64,000 bases of DNA from Chryseobacterium sp. MYb264 (GTDB lineage: Bacteria; Bacteroidota; Bacteroidia; Flavobacteriales; Weeksellaceae), in the NCBI RefSeq assembly GCF_035974275.1, contig NZ_CP142422.1, forward strand, positions 1,364,001-1,428,000, in the 5' to 3' direction. The first letter of the stretch is position 1; each line of letters begins with the position of its first letter. A model generated the notes under the pieces. That model ran no database searches, had not been told where the DNA came from, and worked only from the letters and a program-made list of their open reading frames with translations. This document shows, in pieces, positions 52,500-60,546 of this stretch. The position numbers and the translations under genes were made by a program.

Positions 52500-53408
52500 A
52501 TGAACTCAATTCAAACAAATTTTCCTCCAGGCTCATCTTGGTTATACTATAAACTCTATATAAGTTCTTCTCATGCCGACCAGTTTTTGGTAAAAAAGCT
52601 GCTTCCCTTTGTGAAAAGGCTGCTTTCAAAAAAGGAAATCAATAAATTTTTCTTTATTCGATATAATGATCCCAGTTTCCATCTGAGAATCAGATTCCAT
52701 ATTTCAGATCGGGAAGTTATAGAAAAAATCAGTGATTTCTTCTATAAAAACACAGAAAAACTCATCGCTAATGATATTGTTTGGAAATATGAGATATCCA
52801 CCTACACAAGGGAAATGGAAAGATACAATCCTATTCTGATTGATGATGTGGAAGACCTGTTCCAGACAGACAGTTTAAACTGTCTTTCCATTCTTAAAGA
52901 AGTTTCAGAACTTCCGGATAAAGAGGAAGCTACATGGAAGCTGGCCTTGAAAAATATAGATTATTATTTAAATACATTCCTTAACAATCAGCTTGAAATG
53001 AAAGAATTTGTCATCACTCAGATGAGCGAATCTTTTAAAGCTGAATTTGGTTTTACTGAGTTTAATTCTAAACAGCTCAATAGTATTTATCGGGATAACC
53101 GAAAAATTATAGATCAAATCATCTCCGAAAATGAGACTGAAGATCATGTCGGTCTATTTTATAATTCAATAAAGAAGCAGCATCCGAACTTTTTGAAGAC
53201 AGCCAATGCCTTACTGGAAAAATGCAACCAGCATCAGATTTCAATACACCTTTATTTATCAAGTTATATTCACATGATGATGAACAGAATTTTTCCTTCA
53301 AAGAACAGATTATTTGAGTTGATGCTTTATTTTTTACTTTCTAAACATTATAAAGGAATGATTTCTCAACAAAAATACAACAGCACAAGTAAGGAAAAGC
53401 AGTCTTAG
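52500..53408 (+). CDS. thiopeptide-type/LanB elimination domain protein
   Basis: A 302-residue protein of the lantibiotic dehydratase C-terminal (SpaB C-type, PF14028) family, which eliminates glutamate to leave dehydroalanine/dehydrobutyrine. Diagnostic parts are SSWLYYKLYISSSHADQFLVKKLLP, FFIRYNDPSFHLRIRF and LSSYIHMMMNRIFPSKNRLFELMLYFLLSKHYKG. The stop codon TAG is made from the target duplicate (TTA) plus the first G of the 192-bp MITE, so the original 3' end may have been slightly longer or different. Confidence 0.9.
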   Translation: MNSIQTNFPPGSSWLYYKLYISSSHADQFLVKKLLPFVKRLLSKKEINKFFFIRYNDPSFHLRIRFHISDREVIEKISDFFYKNTEKLIANDIVWKYEISTYTREMERYNPILIDDVEDLFQTDSLNCLSILKEVSELPDKEEATWKLALKNIDYYLNTFLNNQLEMKEFVITQMSESFKAEFGFTEFNSKQLNSIYRDNRKIIDQIISENETEDHVGLFYNSIKKQHPNFLKTANALLEKCNQHQISIHLYLSSYIHMMMNRIFPSKNRLFELMLYFLLSKHYKGMISQQKYNSTSKEKQS

Positions 53409-53599
53409 AGGCTGTTTAAATTTTATTGCCAAAAATTTTTACAGCTATTTTGAGATGGATTTTTTGCTTCGTGTTTGCAAATTTAGCGGGCTAAATCAAA
53501 AATAGGAAGTGAGAAATACGCTCAAAAGAGCATCAAAATGGAGCAAAGATCAACTTCAATACGAATAATAAATAAAACGGTAAAATTTTAAACAGGCTC
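53408..53599 (+). mobile_element. 192-bp MITE, family R5 (copy 2)
   Basis: Inverted relative to copy 1 and equal in length. Ends GAGGCTGTTTAAA and GAGCCTGTTTAAA, flanked by TTA on both sides (53405-53407 and 53600-53602). It separates the split LanB genes from the first precursor gene and provides the G of the LanB elimination gene's stop codon. Confidence 0.9.
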
Positions 53600-53615
53600 T
53601 TAAAGCTATAAATAT

Positions 53616-53883
53616 AATAGACGGATAGATGATAGACCGATAGAAAAATAGACAATAATACTATTTTCTTTTTGAATTTACCTTAATAACCCCCTGAAGG
53701 GATTAAATGTAAATAGCGCCGGGTGAAACCCTATGAATAAGTACTCCATGATATTATAACCCACAGGGGTTGAATAATTTAAAGGGAATTTCAAAGATAA
53801 AATGGTATAAGAAATCTTATAAAGAGAAAAATTCTACCATCTATTCGTCTATTATCCATCAGTCTATCATCTATCCGTCTATT
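53616..53883. repeat. inverted-repeat-bounded segment containing R2 copy 2
   Basis: AGACGGATAGATGATAGAC (53619-53637) and its exact inverse (53862-53880) bound a 268-bp segment, and the match extends to 22 bp. Degenerate ATCTATTCGTCTATT units lie at the right side. Inside, 53660-53808 is the R2 repeat in the opposite orientation to 20155-20304. The segment fills the space in front of the first precursor gene. Confidence 0.75.
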
Positions 53884-53926
53884 AAATAAAAAACTCCTAA
53901 ACATTATCAACTTTAATTTATTAATT

Positions 53927-54133
53927 ATGAAAAAAAAACTAAAACTAAACAAGAAAAGCATTACCAAATTATCGAACGACAACATGAAAGGTATTAAGGG
54001 AGGTAAAGAAGCATTCCTAAGTATTTTTAATTGTCAGTCTAAAAAGTGTGAGACTATAGTAGATGTACCGACTCCGGATTACACCTTCCAGTATTGCCCG
54101 GGTCCTACGACAATTACCTTAACATGTATTTAA
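53927..54133 (+). CDS. RiPP precursor peptide 1 (class I lanthipeptide-like)
   Basis: A 68-residue precursor. The leader (1-26) is Lys/Asn-rich with the Bacteroidetes pattern KLNKKSITKLSNDNMKGIKGG, ending in a double glycine. The predicted core (27-68) contains Cys36, Cys41, Cys57 and Cys67 and nine Ser/Thr that could be dehydrated and cyclised, including S-I-F-N-C at 32-36. The leader matches precursor 2 almost residue for residue. It is placed between the LanB pair and LanC and is followed by a hairpin terminator (54157-54188), as expected for a gene expressed above its enzymes. Confidence 0.9.
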   Translation: MKKKLKLNKKSITKLSNDNMKGIKGGKEAFLSIFNCQSKKCETIVDVPTPDYTFQYCPGPTTITLTCI

Positions 54134-54156
54134 TCGGACGAACCCATTGAAAATAG

Positions 54157-54198
54157 GAAAGCTTCCTTTGAAGCCCAATGAAGCTTTCTTACTTTTAT
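54157..54198 (+). terminator. hairpin terminator/attenuator between precursor 1 and LanC
   Basis: GAAAGCTTC (54157-54165) and GAAGCTTTC (54180-54188), a perfect 9-bp stem, then TTACTTTTATT. Partial read-through would keep LanC below precursor level. The in-frame ATG at 54178 lies in this stem, which argues for a LanC start at 54256. Confidence 0.7.
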
Positions 54199-54255
54199 TA
54201 TTTTAAATATCAAGCTGCTCCTCATCAATTCAGCAATTTTTACCTTCAAGTTATA

Positions 54256-55422
54256 ATGCAAAAAAATTTAACAGAAAAGTTTGAAAAGGTTCATGAAATT
54301 ATTGAATCATCAACATCCAAATACGACTGCCTACTGCACGGAAATTCGGCTATTGCTTACTATTATGCCACACTTTATAAAACATTAAAAGAAGAAAAAT
54401 ATAAAGATAAAGCCATTGAAATATTATCCGATATTTTTGACAGAATGAATAATAGCGAGGCCGTATTCGTAGGAAATGCCTATGGAAGCGGGCTGGCAAG
54501 CTTCACCTACCTTGTAAATGCGGTAAATCCTATCTTAGATCTTGATTTCGATGTTGAAGAAGAGTTCGAAGAGATTGATTTGCATCTGTTCGAATATGCG
54601 ATGGAGGAAATTCAAAAAAATAAAATTGATTGTCTACACGGTGCATTGGGAATCATTCACTACTTTAATTCTCGAGGAAACAGTGGTTTTTTAGATGATT
54701 TAATTTTAGCCATTTCTGAAAAAGCAAAAATATCAGAAGATGGAATTTGGTTTGAAAACTTTGTGGAAAGCGAAGAAAAAGATTCACAAGTAGCCAATTT
54801 AAGCCTTTCTCATGGATTAACCGGAATTCTTCTTATCCTTTTTGAAAGTATTTCAATTACAAAACACAAAGAAATTGTAGAAAATACAATAAAAAAAGGC
54901 GTAGAATTTTTACTGAGCAACAGCACCTATACTCTGCAAAACGAAAATTTAGGAGGAGCCTTTTATTCTGTTGTGAACTTTAATGAAGATAAAAAAGAAA
55001 TTTATCCCAGATTGGCGTGGTGTTATGGAGACTTAGGACCTCTGGTATTAGTTTATAAAGCGGCTGAATATTTTAACAAAGAGGAATGGAAAATCTTTGC
55101 TGATAAAGTCGGCATAAAAACTACTGATAAATTAACCGAAGAAACGTCCATGGTGAGTGATCCCTATTTCTGCCACGGATCGAGCGGCGTTTCGATGATG
55201 TATAAAAAATTATACACGTACAGTCCGATCCCTGAATATAAAACAGCTCAGAAATTTTGGGCAAAAAAAACAGTGGAATATTTAGACTATCCGGGTTTCA
55301 CCAATGAATTCATTGAAAAAAAACACAGCATTATTGATGGTCTCATTGGAATTAATCTCGCATTATTATCTAATGATATGACAACAGATGATGAATGGTT
55401 AGAATTATTCTTCATTAAATAA
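54256..55422 (+). CDS. LanC-like lanthionine cyclase
   Basis: A 388-residue LanC-type cyclase that joins Cys thiols to dehydrated residues. The zinc ligands are intact: Cys256 in AWCYGDLG and Cys306-His307 in YFCHGSSG. The catalytic-region His186 lies in LSHGLTG, and HG repeats of the alpha/alpha barrel (DCLLHGNS, DCLHGALG) are present. Start 54256 (MQKNLTEKF) is preferred over 54178, which lies inside the terminator hairpin. Together with the LanB pair it defines a class I lanthipeptide pathway. Confidence 0.88.
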   Translation: MQKNLTEKFEKVHEIIESSTSKYDCLLHGNSAIAYYYATLYKTLKEEKYKDKAIEILSDIFDRMNNSEAVFVGNAYGSGLASFTYLVNAVNPILDLDFDVEEEFEEIDLHLFEYAMEEIQKNKIDCLHGALGIIHYFNSRGNSGFLDDLILAISEKAKISEDGIWFENFVESEEKDSQVANLSLSHGLTGILLILFESISITKHKEIVENTIKKGVEFLLSNSTYTLQNENLGGAFYSVVNFNEDKKEIYPRLAWCYGDLGPLVLVYKAAEYFNKEEWKIFADKVGIKTTDKLTEETSMVSDPYFCHGSSGVSMMYKKLYTYSPIPEYKTAQKFWAKKTVEYLDYPGFTNEFIEKKHSIIDGLIGINLALLSNDMTTDDEWLELFFIK

Positions 55423-55499
55423 CAACTCACAGAAGCGAAATGAAAATAAAAACAACAAAAATTGAAATTTTTCATAAAAAAATAAAATAAATCATTTTT

Positions 55500-55519
55500 A
55501 TATGAAATATTTTTCATAT
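55500..55519 (+). promoter_or_regulatory. perfect palindrome upstream of precursor 2
   Basis: ATATGAAA, loop TATT, TTTCATAT: an 8-bp perfect inverted repeat about 50 bp before precursor 2. It could be an operator or a weak terminator of lanC. Confidence 0.4.
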
Positions 55520-55566
55520 CTTCATACTGTGAAAAATTAATAATTAACATTTTACAATTAACTACT

Positions 55567-55824
55567 ATGAAAAACAAAAAACTTTCTTTAAACAAGAAAA
55601 GCATTACGAAACTAACTAATGACGAAATGAATGGAATCAACGGAGGAAAAGAGATGTTTACGAGCATCTTCAACTGTAGCAAAACAGGATGGACTTGTGC
55701 CGATACTTGTACTGCAACAGCAACCACCAATCTGACAAACAGTTGTCCAATCACAAGTAGTGGGCCTCAGGTTCCATCTCCATCTCCATCTCCTTCACCA
55801 GGTCTTGAAAATGGAATTTTCTAA
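55567..55824 (+). CDS. RiPP precursor peptide 2 with Ser-Pro repeat tail
   Basis: An 85-residue precursor. The leader (1-27) is nearly identical to that of precursor 1 (KSITKLTNDEMNGINGG). The core (28-85) has Cys37, Cys44, Cys48 and Cys60, a Thr-rich stretch (TCTATATTNLTNSC) and the shared S-I-F-N-C. After the last Cys comes a Pro/Ser tail with four Ser-Pro pairs (residues 71-78) then GLENGIF, unusual for a lanthipeptide. It has its own strong terminator (55847-55876). Confidence 0.88.
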   Translation: MKNKKLSLNKKSITKLTNDEMNGINGGKEMFTSIFNCSKTGWTCADTCTATATTNLTNSCPITSSGPQVPSPSPSPSPGLENGIF

Positions 55825-55846
55825 ATTTAAATAATTTTCACATAGA

Positions 55847-55876
55847 GCTGCCGCATGTTGATGCGGCAGCTTTTTT
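55847..55876 (+). terminator. rho-independent terminator after precursor 2
   Basis: GCTGCCGCAT (55847-55856), loop GTTG, ATGCGGCAGC (55861-55870), a perfect GC-rich 10-bp stem, then six T. Confidence 0.93.
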
Positions 55877-55916
55877 AACTATACACCAAGATAAAACGAA
55901 TACCAACACTGAATAC

Positions 55917-57290
55917 GGATCAAGTACAAAAGTTGGATCAAGTACAAAAGTTGGGGACTAGGCAAAAAAGTTCAGATCATGTAAGATGAAATTTTTTGCT
56001 CTCGCAGATTTTGCAATTGATGCAGATTCTTTTCCTTACACTTTACATATTGAACACGAAGCCAACCCAAGTTTTTTGACAATTCCCGTTTTAAGTCTCA
56101 CCAAACCGTTCTACCTATAAAAGACCGCAAAGGTTAAACAAAGAAAATCAACGATATCATCCGTGGTAAATCTGTGCTATCCGTGGGAAATAAAAATATT
56201 CGCGCATTCGTGGCAAAAAAATATCTAAAGAATTTCTCCCCAAGTTTTGAAACTGATCCATTTTATCTTTGATAAAATCCTTGCGTCTTAAAAACATAAA
56301 GTATTAAAAAATATCTTTGCGCCTTTGCGAAAAACCAACAAATAGAGCAGGATCTGTGGGGAATAAAAATATTCGAGCATTCGTGGCGATAATATGCAGC
56401 GCTCAATTTTATCTTTGATAAAATCCTTGCGTCTTAAAAACATAAAGTATTAAAAAATATCTTTGCGCCTTTGCGAAAAACCAACAGAAACAGCAGCATC
56501 TGTGAAAATCTTTGCGATCTGGGCGAAATAAAAATATTCGTGCATTCGTGGCGATTATTTTTCAGCCATCCATTTTATCTTTGATAAAATCCTTGCGTTT
56601 TAAAAACATAAAGTATTAAAAAATATCTTTGCGGCTTTGCGAAAAACCAACAAATAGAGCAGGATCTGTGGGGAATATAAAAATATTCGTGCATTCGTGA
56701 CAAAAAATACATCTAAACAATTTCTCCCCAAGTTTTGAAACTGATCCCAAAAGTTGGGGACTAGGCAAAAAAGCATAGATCATGTAGGATGAAATTTTTT
56801 GCTATCGCAGATTTTGCAAATGATACAGATTCTTTTCCTTATACTTTACATATTGAACACGAAGCCACCCCGAATTTTTTTGACAACTCCCGGTTTAAGT
56901 CTCAGCAAGCCGTTCACAAAGGTCAAGCAATAAAAAATCAATAGTAGGATCTGAAAATCTATAGGAGATCTGTGGGAAATAAGAATATTGGTGCATTCGT
57001 GGCTAATCATTATTTTTAACGCCAGGGTCGCTAGGATTTAATTACTTTAATGCTGATTATTTTCCGGTCGCTACGGCGTTCTACTCAGCAAATGATAGTC
57101 TTGTTAAATTCGTTCATATCTGAACAAAAAGAGCACGAAGTTGTTGTACAACTGACCGCTTTAAGACTCACCAAGCCGTTCTACCTATAAAAGACCGGAA
57201 AGGTTAAGCAAAAAAATATCAGCAGCAGCTGTGAAAATTCACGCCATCTGTAGGAAACAAAAAAATATTAGTGCATTCGTGGCATAAAAA
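55917..57290 (+). repeat. array of R1 element copies with three tandem internal units
   Basis: Begins with a doubled R1 end (GGATCAAGTACAAAAGTTGG at 55917 and 55935). R1 right ends occur at 56237-56259 and 56725-56747. Between them three units begin TTTTATCTTTGATAAAATCC at 56261, 56407 and 56573. A second partial copy starts at about 56746 (CAAAAGTTGGGGACTAGG) and fades by 57290 without a right end. No transposase or ORF. It fills the 1.6-kb gap from the RiPP terminator to the next gene. Confidence 0.85.
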
Positions 57291-57442
57291 CAAATAATTA
57301 AACACTACAATTGCTTTCGCATTTTTATATCTTATTCAAAAATTTTTCGGTACAAACTCCTGGCTTATAGAATTAAAATGTGTAATTTTAAAGTAGAGAA
57401 CAATTCTCAAAACCAAAGTTTAATTAACCAAATCTCAATATT

Positions 57443-57730
57443 ATGGAAAATATAAAGTTTGAAATATCTCCATATCAAGATGAATTGCAGATATTAATTG
57501 ATGAAAAGAAAGCCGGATATATGTCTATTGAAATTGACGGCAAGCTGCTGATCGTTTACTACACAAAACTCAATGAGGAGCATGAAGGCCAAGGCTATGC
57601 CAAAATGCTTCTTGACGAATTGGTTCGATATGTTGAAGAAAAAGATCTGATGGTGGATCCGGAATGCGATTTCGTGAGACAACAATTTGAAAATCATCCG
57701 AAAAGGTATAATGAAATATGGCACTCCTAG
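57443..57730 (+). CDS. GNAT-like N-acetyltransferase (NATD1/YjdJ type)
   Basis: A 95-residue single-domain protein of the short GCN5-related acetyltransferase group: YMSIEIDGKLLIVYYTKLNEEHEGQGYAKMLLDELVRYVEEKDLMVDPECDFVRQQFENHP. The acetyl-CoA-binding loop EGQGYAKML and the C-terminal DPECDFVRQ segment are diagnostic. The substrate is unknown. It converges with the MBL-fold gene one base away. Confidence 0.88.
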   Translation: MENIKFEISPYQDELQILIDEKKAGYMSIEIDGKLLIVYYTKLNEEHEGQGYAKMLLDELVRYVEEKDLMVDPECDFVRQQFENHPKRYNEIWHS

Positions 57731-57731
57731 A

Positions 57732-58826
57732 TTAATTTTCCCACCAAGCTTTGAACGTATTGTCTGATTTATTCAGGTCAACGTTTTCACCGATCATTGG
57801 TGTTAAAATATTCAGATTATGATCTTTTCCAAGAGTCGTTACCTTTTTTAACGGCTCGTTCCATGCATGAAGAGCCAGCGCAAACTTGGAAGAGTGAACC
57901 GGAATAATATTTTTTGCTTTCAAATCTATACAAGCCTGGATTACATCTTCGGGAAGACCGTGAATGTATTTCCAGGCTTCATTGTACTGTCCGTTCTCAA
58001 TAAAAATATAATCGAAAGGGCCATATGTTTCACCAATCATTTTAAAATGGGTATCGTAGCCGCTGTCTCCACCTAAGAATAATTTTTTCGTAGGCGTTTC
58101 CAACACATAGGAAGTCCAAAGTGTGACATTTCTTTTCATTTTTCTACCGGAAAAATGTCTTGCCGGCGTAAAGGTAATCTTCAGACTATTCTTTAAAATA
58201 GCTTCACCACCCCATTCTTCTTCGATCAATTGCTCAGGTTTATAACCCCATCTTTCTAAATGCGCACCAACTCCCAAAGGCACAATTACCTTTCCTACTC
58301 TATCCTTTATGGCTTTCACCGTTGGATAATCCAAATGGTCGTAATGATCGTGTGTAATAACCAAATAATCTATGCTCGGGATATCTTCAGGCTTAAAAAT
58401 ATCAGCTCCTGAGAACGCTTTATTGAAAAATTTAAACGGGGAGCCATACAGACTCAGCACGGGATCAATTAAAAATGAAACTCCATCCGTTTGAATATAG
58501 TATGAAGAATGCCCCAACCAGATAAACACATCCTGATCTTTGGAAAAGCTTCCTAAATCTGTATGAATAGACGGAATATTATGCAAAGGTTTTAATAATG
58601 GATCTTTCTTTTTCACCATAAAATCAAACATCACTTTCGGCATGCTGTAGCCTTCTGCAATAGACGGTGTATGGCTTAAATTCTGAAACTGACTATTTTT
58701 ATAATGCTTCGATTTGCGCATTCTTTCCAACCTTTTCCCATTCGCTTCTGCACCAAAAACCTGTTGTCCTGTAATGATAAAATATAGTAAGACAATAGCA
58801 ACAATGGTAATAATTAAGTAGATCAT
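57732..58826 (-). CDS. MBL-fold metallo-hydrolase, NAPE-PLD/UlaG-like
   Basis: A 364-residue protein with an N-terminal membrane helix (about 3-20) and a metallo-beta-lactamase fold. Metal ligands are in VITHDHYDHLDY (HxHxDH), then ARHFSGRK, and LFLGGDSGYDTHF. The arrangement (DVFIWLGHSSYYIQTDGVSFLIDPV) matches N-acyl-phosphatidylethanolamine phospholipase D-like hydrolases. It may act on lipids or phosphodiesters at the membrane. Confidence 0.9.
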   Translation of the reverse strand: MIYLIITIVAIVLLYFIITGQQVFGAEANGKRLERMRKSKHYKNSQFQNLSHTPSIAEGYSMPKVMFDFMVKKKDPLLKPLHNIPSIHTDLGSFSKDQDVFIWLGHSSYYIQTDGVSFLIDPVLSLYGSPFKFFNKAFSGADIFKPEDIPSIDYLVITHDHYDHLDYPTVKAIKDRVGKVIVPLGVGAHLERWGYKPEQLIEEEWGGEAILKNSLKITFTPARHFSGRKMKRNVTLWTSYVLETPTKKLFLGGDSGYDTHFKMIGETYGPFDYIFIENGQYNEAWKYIHGLPEDVIQACIDLKAKNIIPVHSSKFALALHAWNEPLKKVTTLGKDHNLNILTPMIGENVDLNKSDNTFKAWWEN

Positions 58827-58950
58827 TTTCTTTAATTAAACATCAAATGTATGACATTATCGTATATGACGAGCCGGAATAAAAATACCTTTAATTTTAA
58901 CTAAAATTATAAAAATTGAGAATATTTTATTTCTTAAAATTCAAGTTATA

Positions 58951-60534
58951 ATGATAAACTTTTTTATATTAGCAACACAAAAAAAACAAGACTTGAAAAA
59001 TTATTATCTCCTGATATTGTACGCATTATCGCTCGCTTCCTGCGTGTCGATAAAAAAACATAATGAACAGACGGCTTCCCAAATATCACCTGAAAAACTT
59101 AAAGAGGATGTAGATTATGCCTATTTAAAATTACAGCAACTTCATCCCCAATTGTACTGGTATATTTCAAAAAAAGATCTCGATTTCAAATTTGACAGCC
59201 TTAAGCAAACCATTGATCAGCCTTTAACGCCTATTCAGTTTTATTTTAAATTACAGCCTGTGATTGCTCAAGTTCGTGAAGGGCATCTTTCATTAAGAAT
59301 TCCGAGGAGAAAATTTACCAAAAAGGAAATTAAGGTTCTGGAAACTAAGAAACCCATGTTCAGCCGATTCGAATATTATGTAAAAGGCGAGCATTTGTAC
59401 ATCATTAAAAATAAAGATTCTGTAGAAAATATTAAACCAGGAACTGAAATAATAGCGATCAATAATATTCCGGTAGCTGATTTTATGAAAAAATATAAAA
59501 GCCTGATAAGCAGTGACGGCTTTAATGATACTTTTCAGCCTTACTTTTTAAAAGACGTTTTTTTTAATTTTTATACCGCTGAAAATGGTTTTGAAGACAA
59601 AGCAACCATAGAAACCCTTTATAATGGAGAAAAAAAAACATACACTTTAAAAAGAGAATTAAAATCTAAAACAGACCTTGAAAAAGATAAACAACAGGAA
59701 AAAAGAACTCAGGAGAAAAAAGTAAATGATTATGTAGCTTTTGATAATTCTTATAACAGAAATTTTAAATTTTTAGATAAAGATAGTTCAATCGCCTACA
59801 TAAAAGTGAAAAGTTTTTCAAGAGAATATTCTGATAAATTTTATAAAACCAGCTTTGAAAATATCAAAAAATCAAGTGCTAAATACCTCATTATTGATGT
59901 AAGAAATAATTACGGAGGTTCTTTGGATGAAATTAATAATTTATATTCCTATCTCGCTCCCGAACCTTATGTTTTAATCAAACCCTCTCAGGTAACTTCC
60001 AAAATTACCCCTTTGAAAACGAGCTATTTCAGAAAGAGTAAACTTTTTCAATATGCTTTAAAAGGTATTTTTTATCCGAGTTTTTTTTTCAGTCAGGCTT
60101 TCAGCACATATAAAAAAGACGGAAAAGTTTATTATAAAATGAAAGCAGATAAATCAACAAAACCTAATAAAAATGCTTTTTACGGTAAAGTTTTCGTTTT
60201 GATTAATGGTGGTAGTTTTTCTGCTTCGTCTATTATCACTTCAAAATTAAAAAATGATAAGCGAATTGTTTTGGTGGGTGAAGAAACGGGCGGCGCAAAC
60301 GACGGAACGGTTGCCGGATTTTATTCTTATCAAAAACTTCCCAATTCTAAAATTGATTTACCAATCGGATTACTTCTGGTACAGCCCAATATCGAATTTA
60401 CCCATACTAAAAAAGGAGTTACGCCTGATGTTACGGTGACAGAAACGATGGAAGATATTATTGAAAAGAAAGATCCTCAGCTTGAATGGGTGAAAAATGA
60501 AATTACAAAGGAGAAAGAAAACACGACAAAATAG
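58951..60534 (+). CDS. S41 family peptidase lipoprotein
   Basis: A 527-residue C-terminal-processing-peptidase-like protein. It has a lipoprotein signal (LLILYALSLASC) and a PDZ-like segment (about 160-190: IKPGTEIIAINNIPVADFM). In the catalytic domain (about 280-500), the Ser lies in NGGSFSASSI and the Lys region in DKRIVLVGEETGGANDGTVAG. The ATG at 58951 would place 14 residues before the signal peptide; TTG at 58993 is an alternative start. It is 12 bp upstream of, and probably co-transcribed with, the YdcF gene. Confidence 0.87.
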   Translation: MINFFILATQKKQDLKNYYLLILYALSLASCVSIKKHNEQTASQISPEKLKEDVDYAYLKLQQLHPQLYWYISKKDLDFKFDSLKQTIDQPLTPIQFYFKLQPVIAQVREGHLSLRIPRRKFTKKEIKVLETKKPMFSRFEYYVKGEHLYIIKNKDSVENIKPGTEIIAINNIPVADFMKKYKSLISSDGFNDTFQPYFLKDVFFNFYTAENGFEDKATIETLYNGEKKTYTLKRELKSKTDLEKDKQQEKRTQEKKVNDYVAFDNSYNRNFKFLDKDSSIAYIKVKSFSREYSDKFYKTSFENIKKSSAKYLIIDVRNNYGGSLDEINNLYSYLAPEPYVLIKPSQVTSKITPLKTSYFRKSKLFQYALKGIFYPSFFFSQAFSTYKKDGKVYYKMKADKSTKPNKNAFYGKVFVLINGGSFSASSIITSKLKNDKRIVLVGEETGGANDGTVAGFYSYQKLPNSKIDLPIGLLLVQPNIEFTHTKKGVTPDVTVTETMEDIIEKKDPQLEWVKNEITKEKENTTK

Positions 60535-60546
60535 CATCATCATTCA

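Noticed and set aside
52490..52505. Frameshift splitting one LanB protein
   Set aside because: The first protein ends in a proper stop and the second starts 4 bp later with an ATG at the natural domain boundary; split LanB is known in this phylum.
55287..55754. 155-codon minus-strand ORF across the LanC end and precursor 2
   Set aside because: Antisense to two well-supported genes; low-complexity translation.
56261..56700. CRISPR array
   Set aside because: Three units of about 150 bp with similar spacers and no short identical repeats; they belong to the R1 element.
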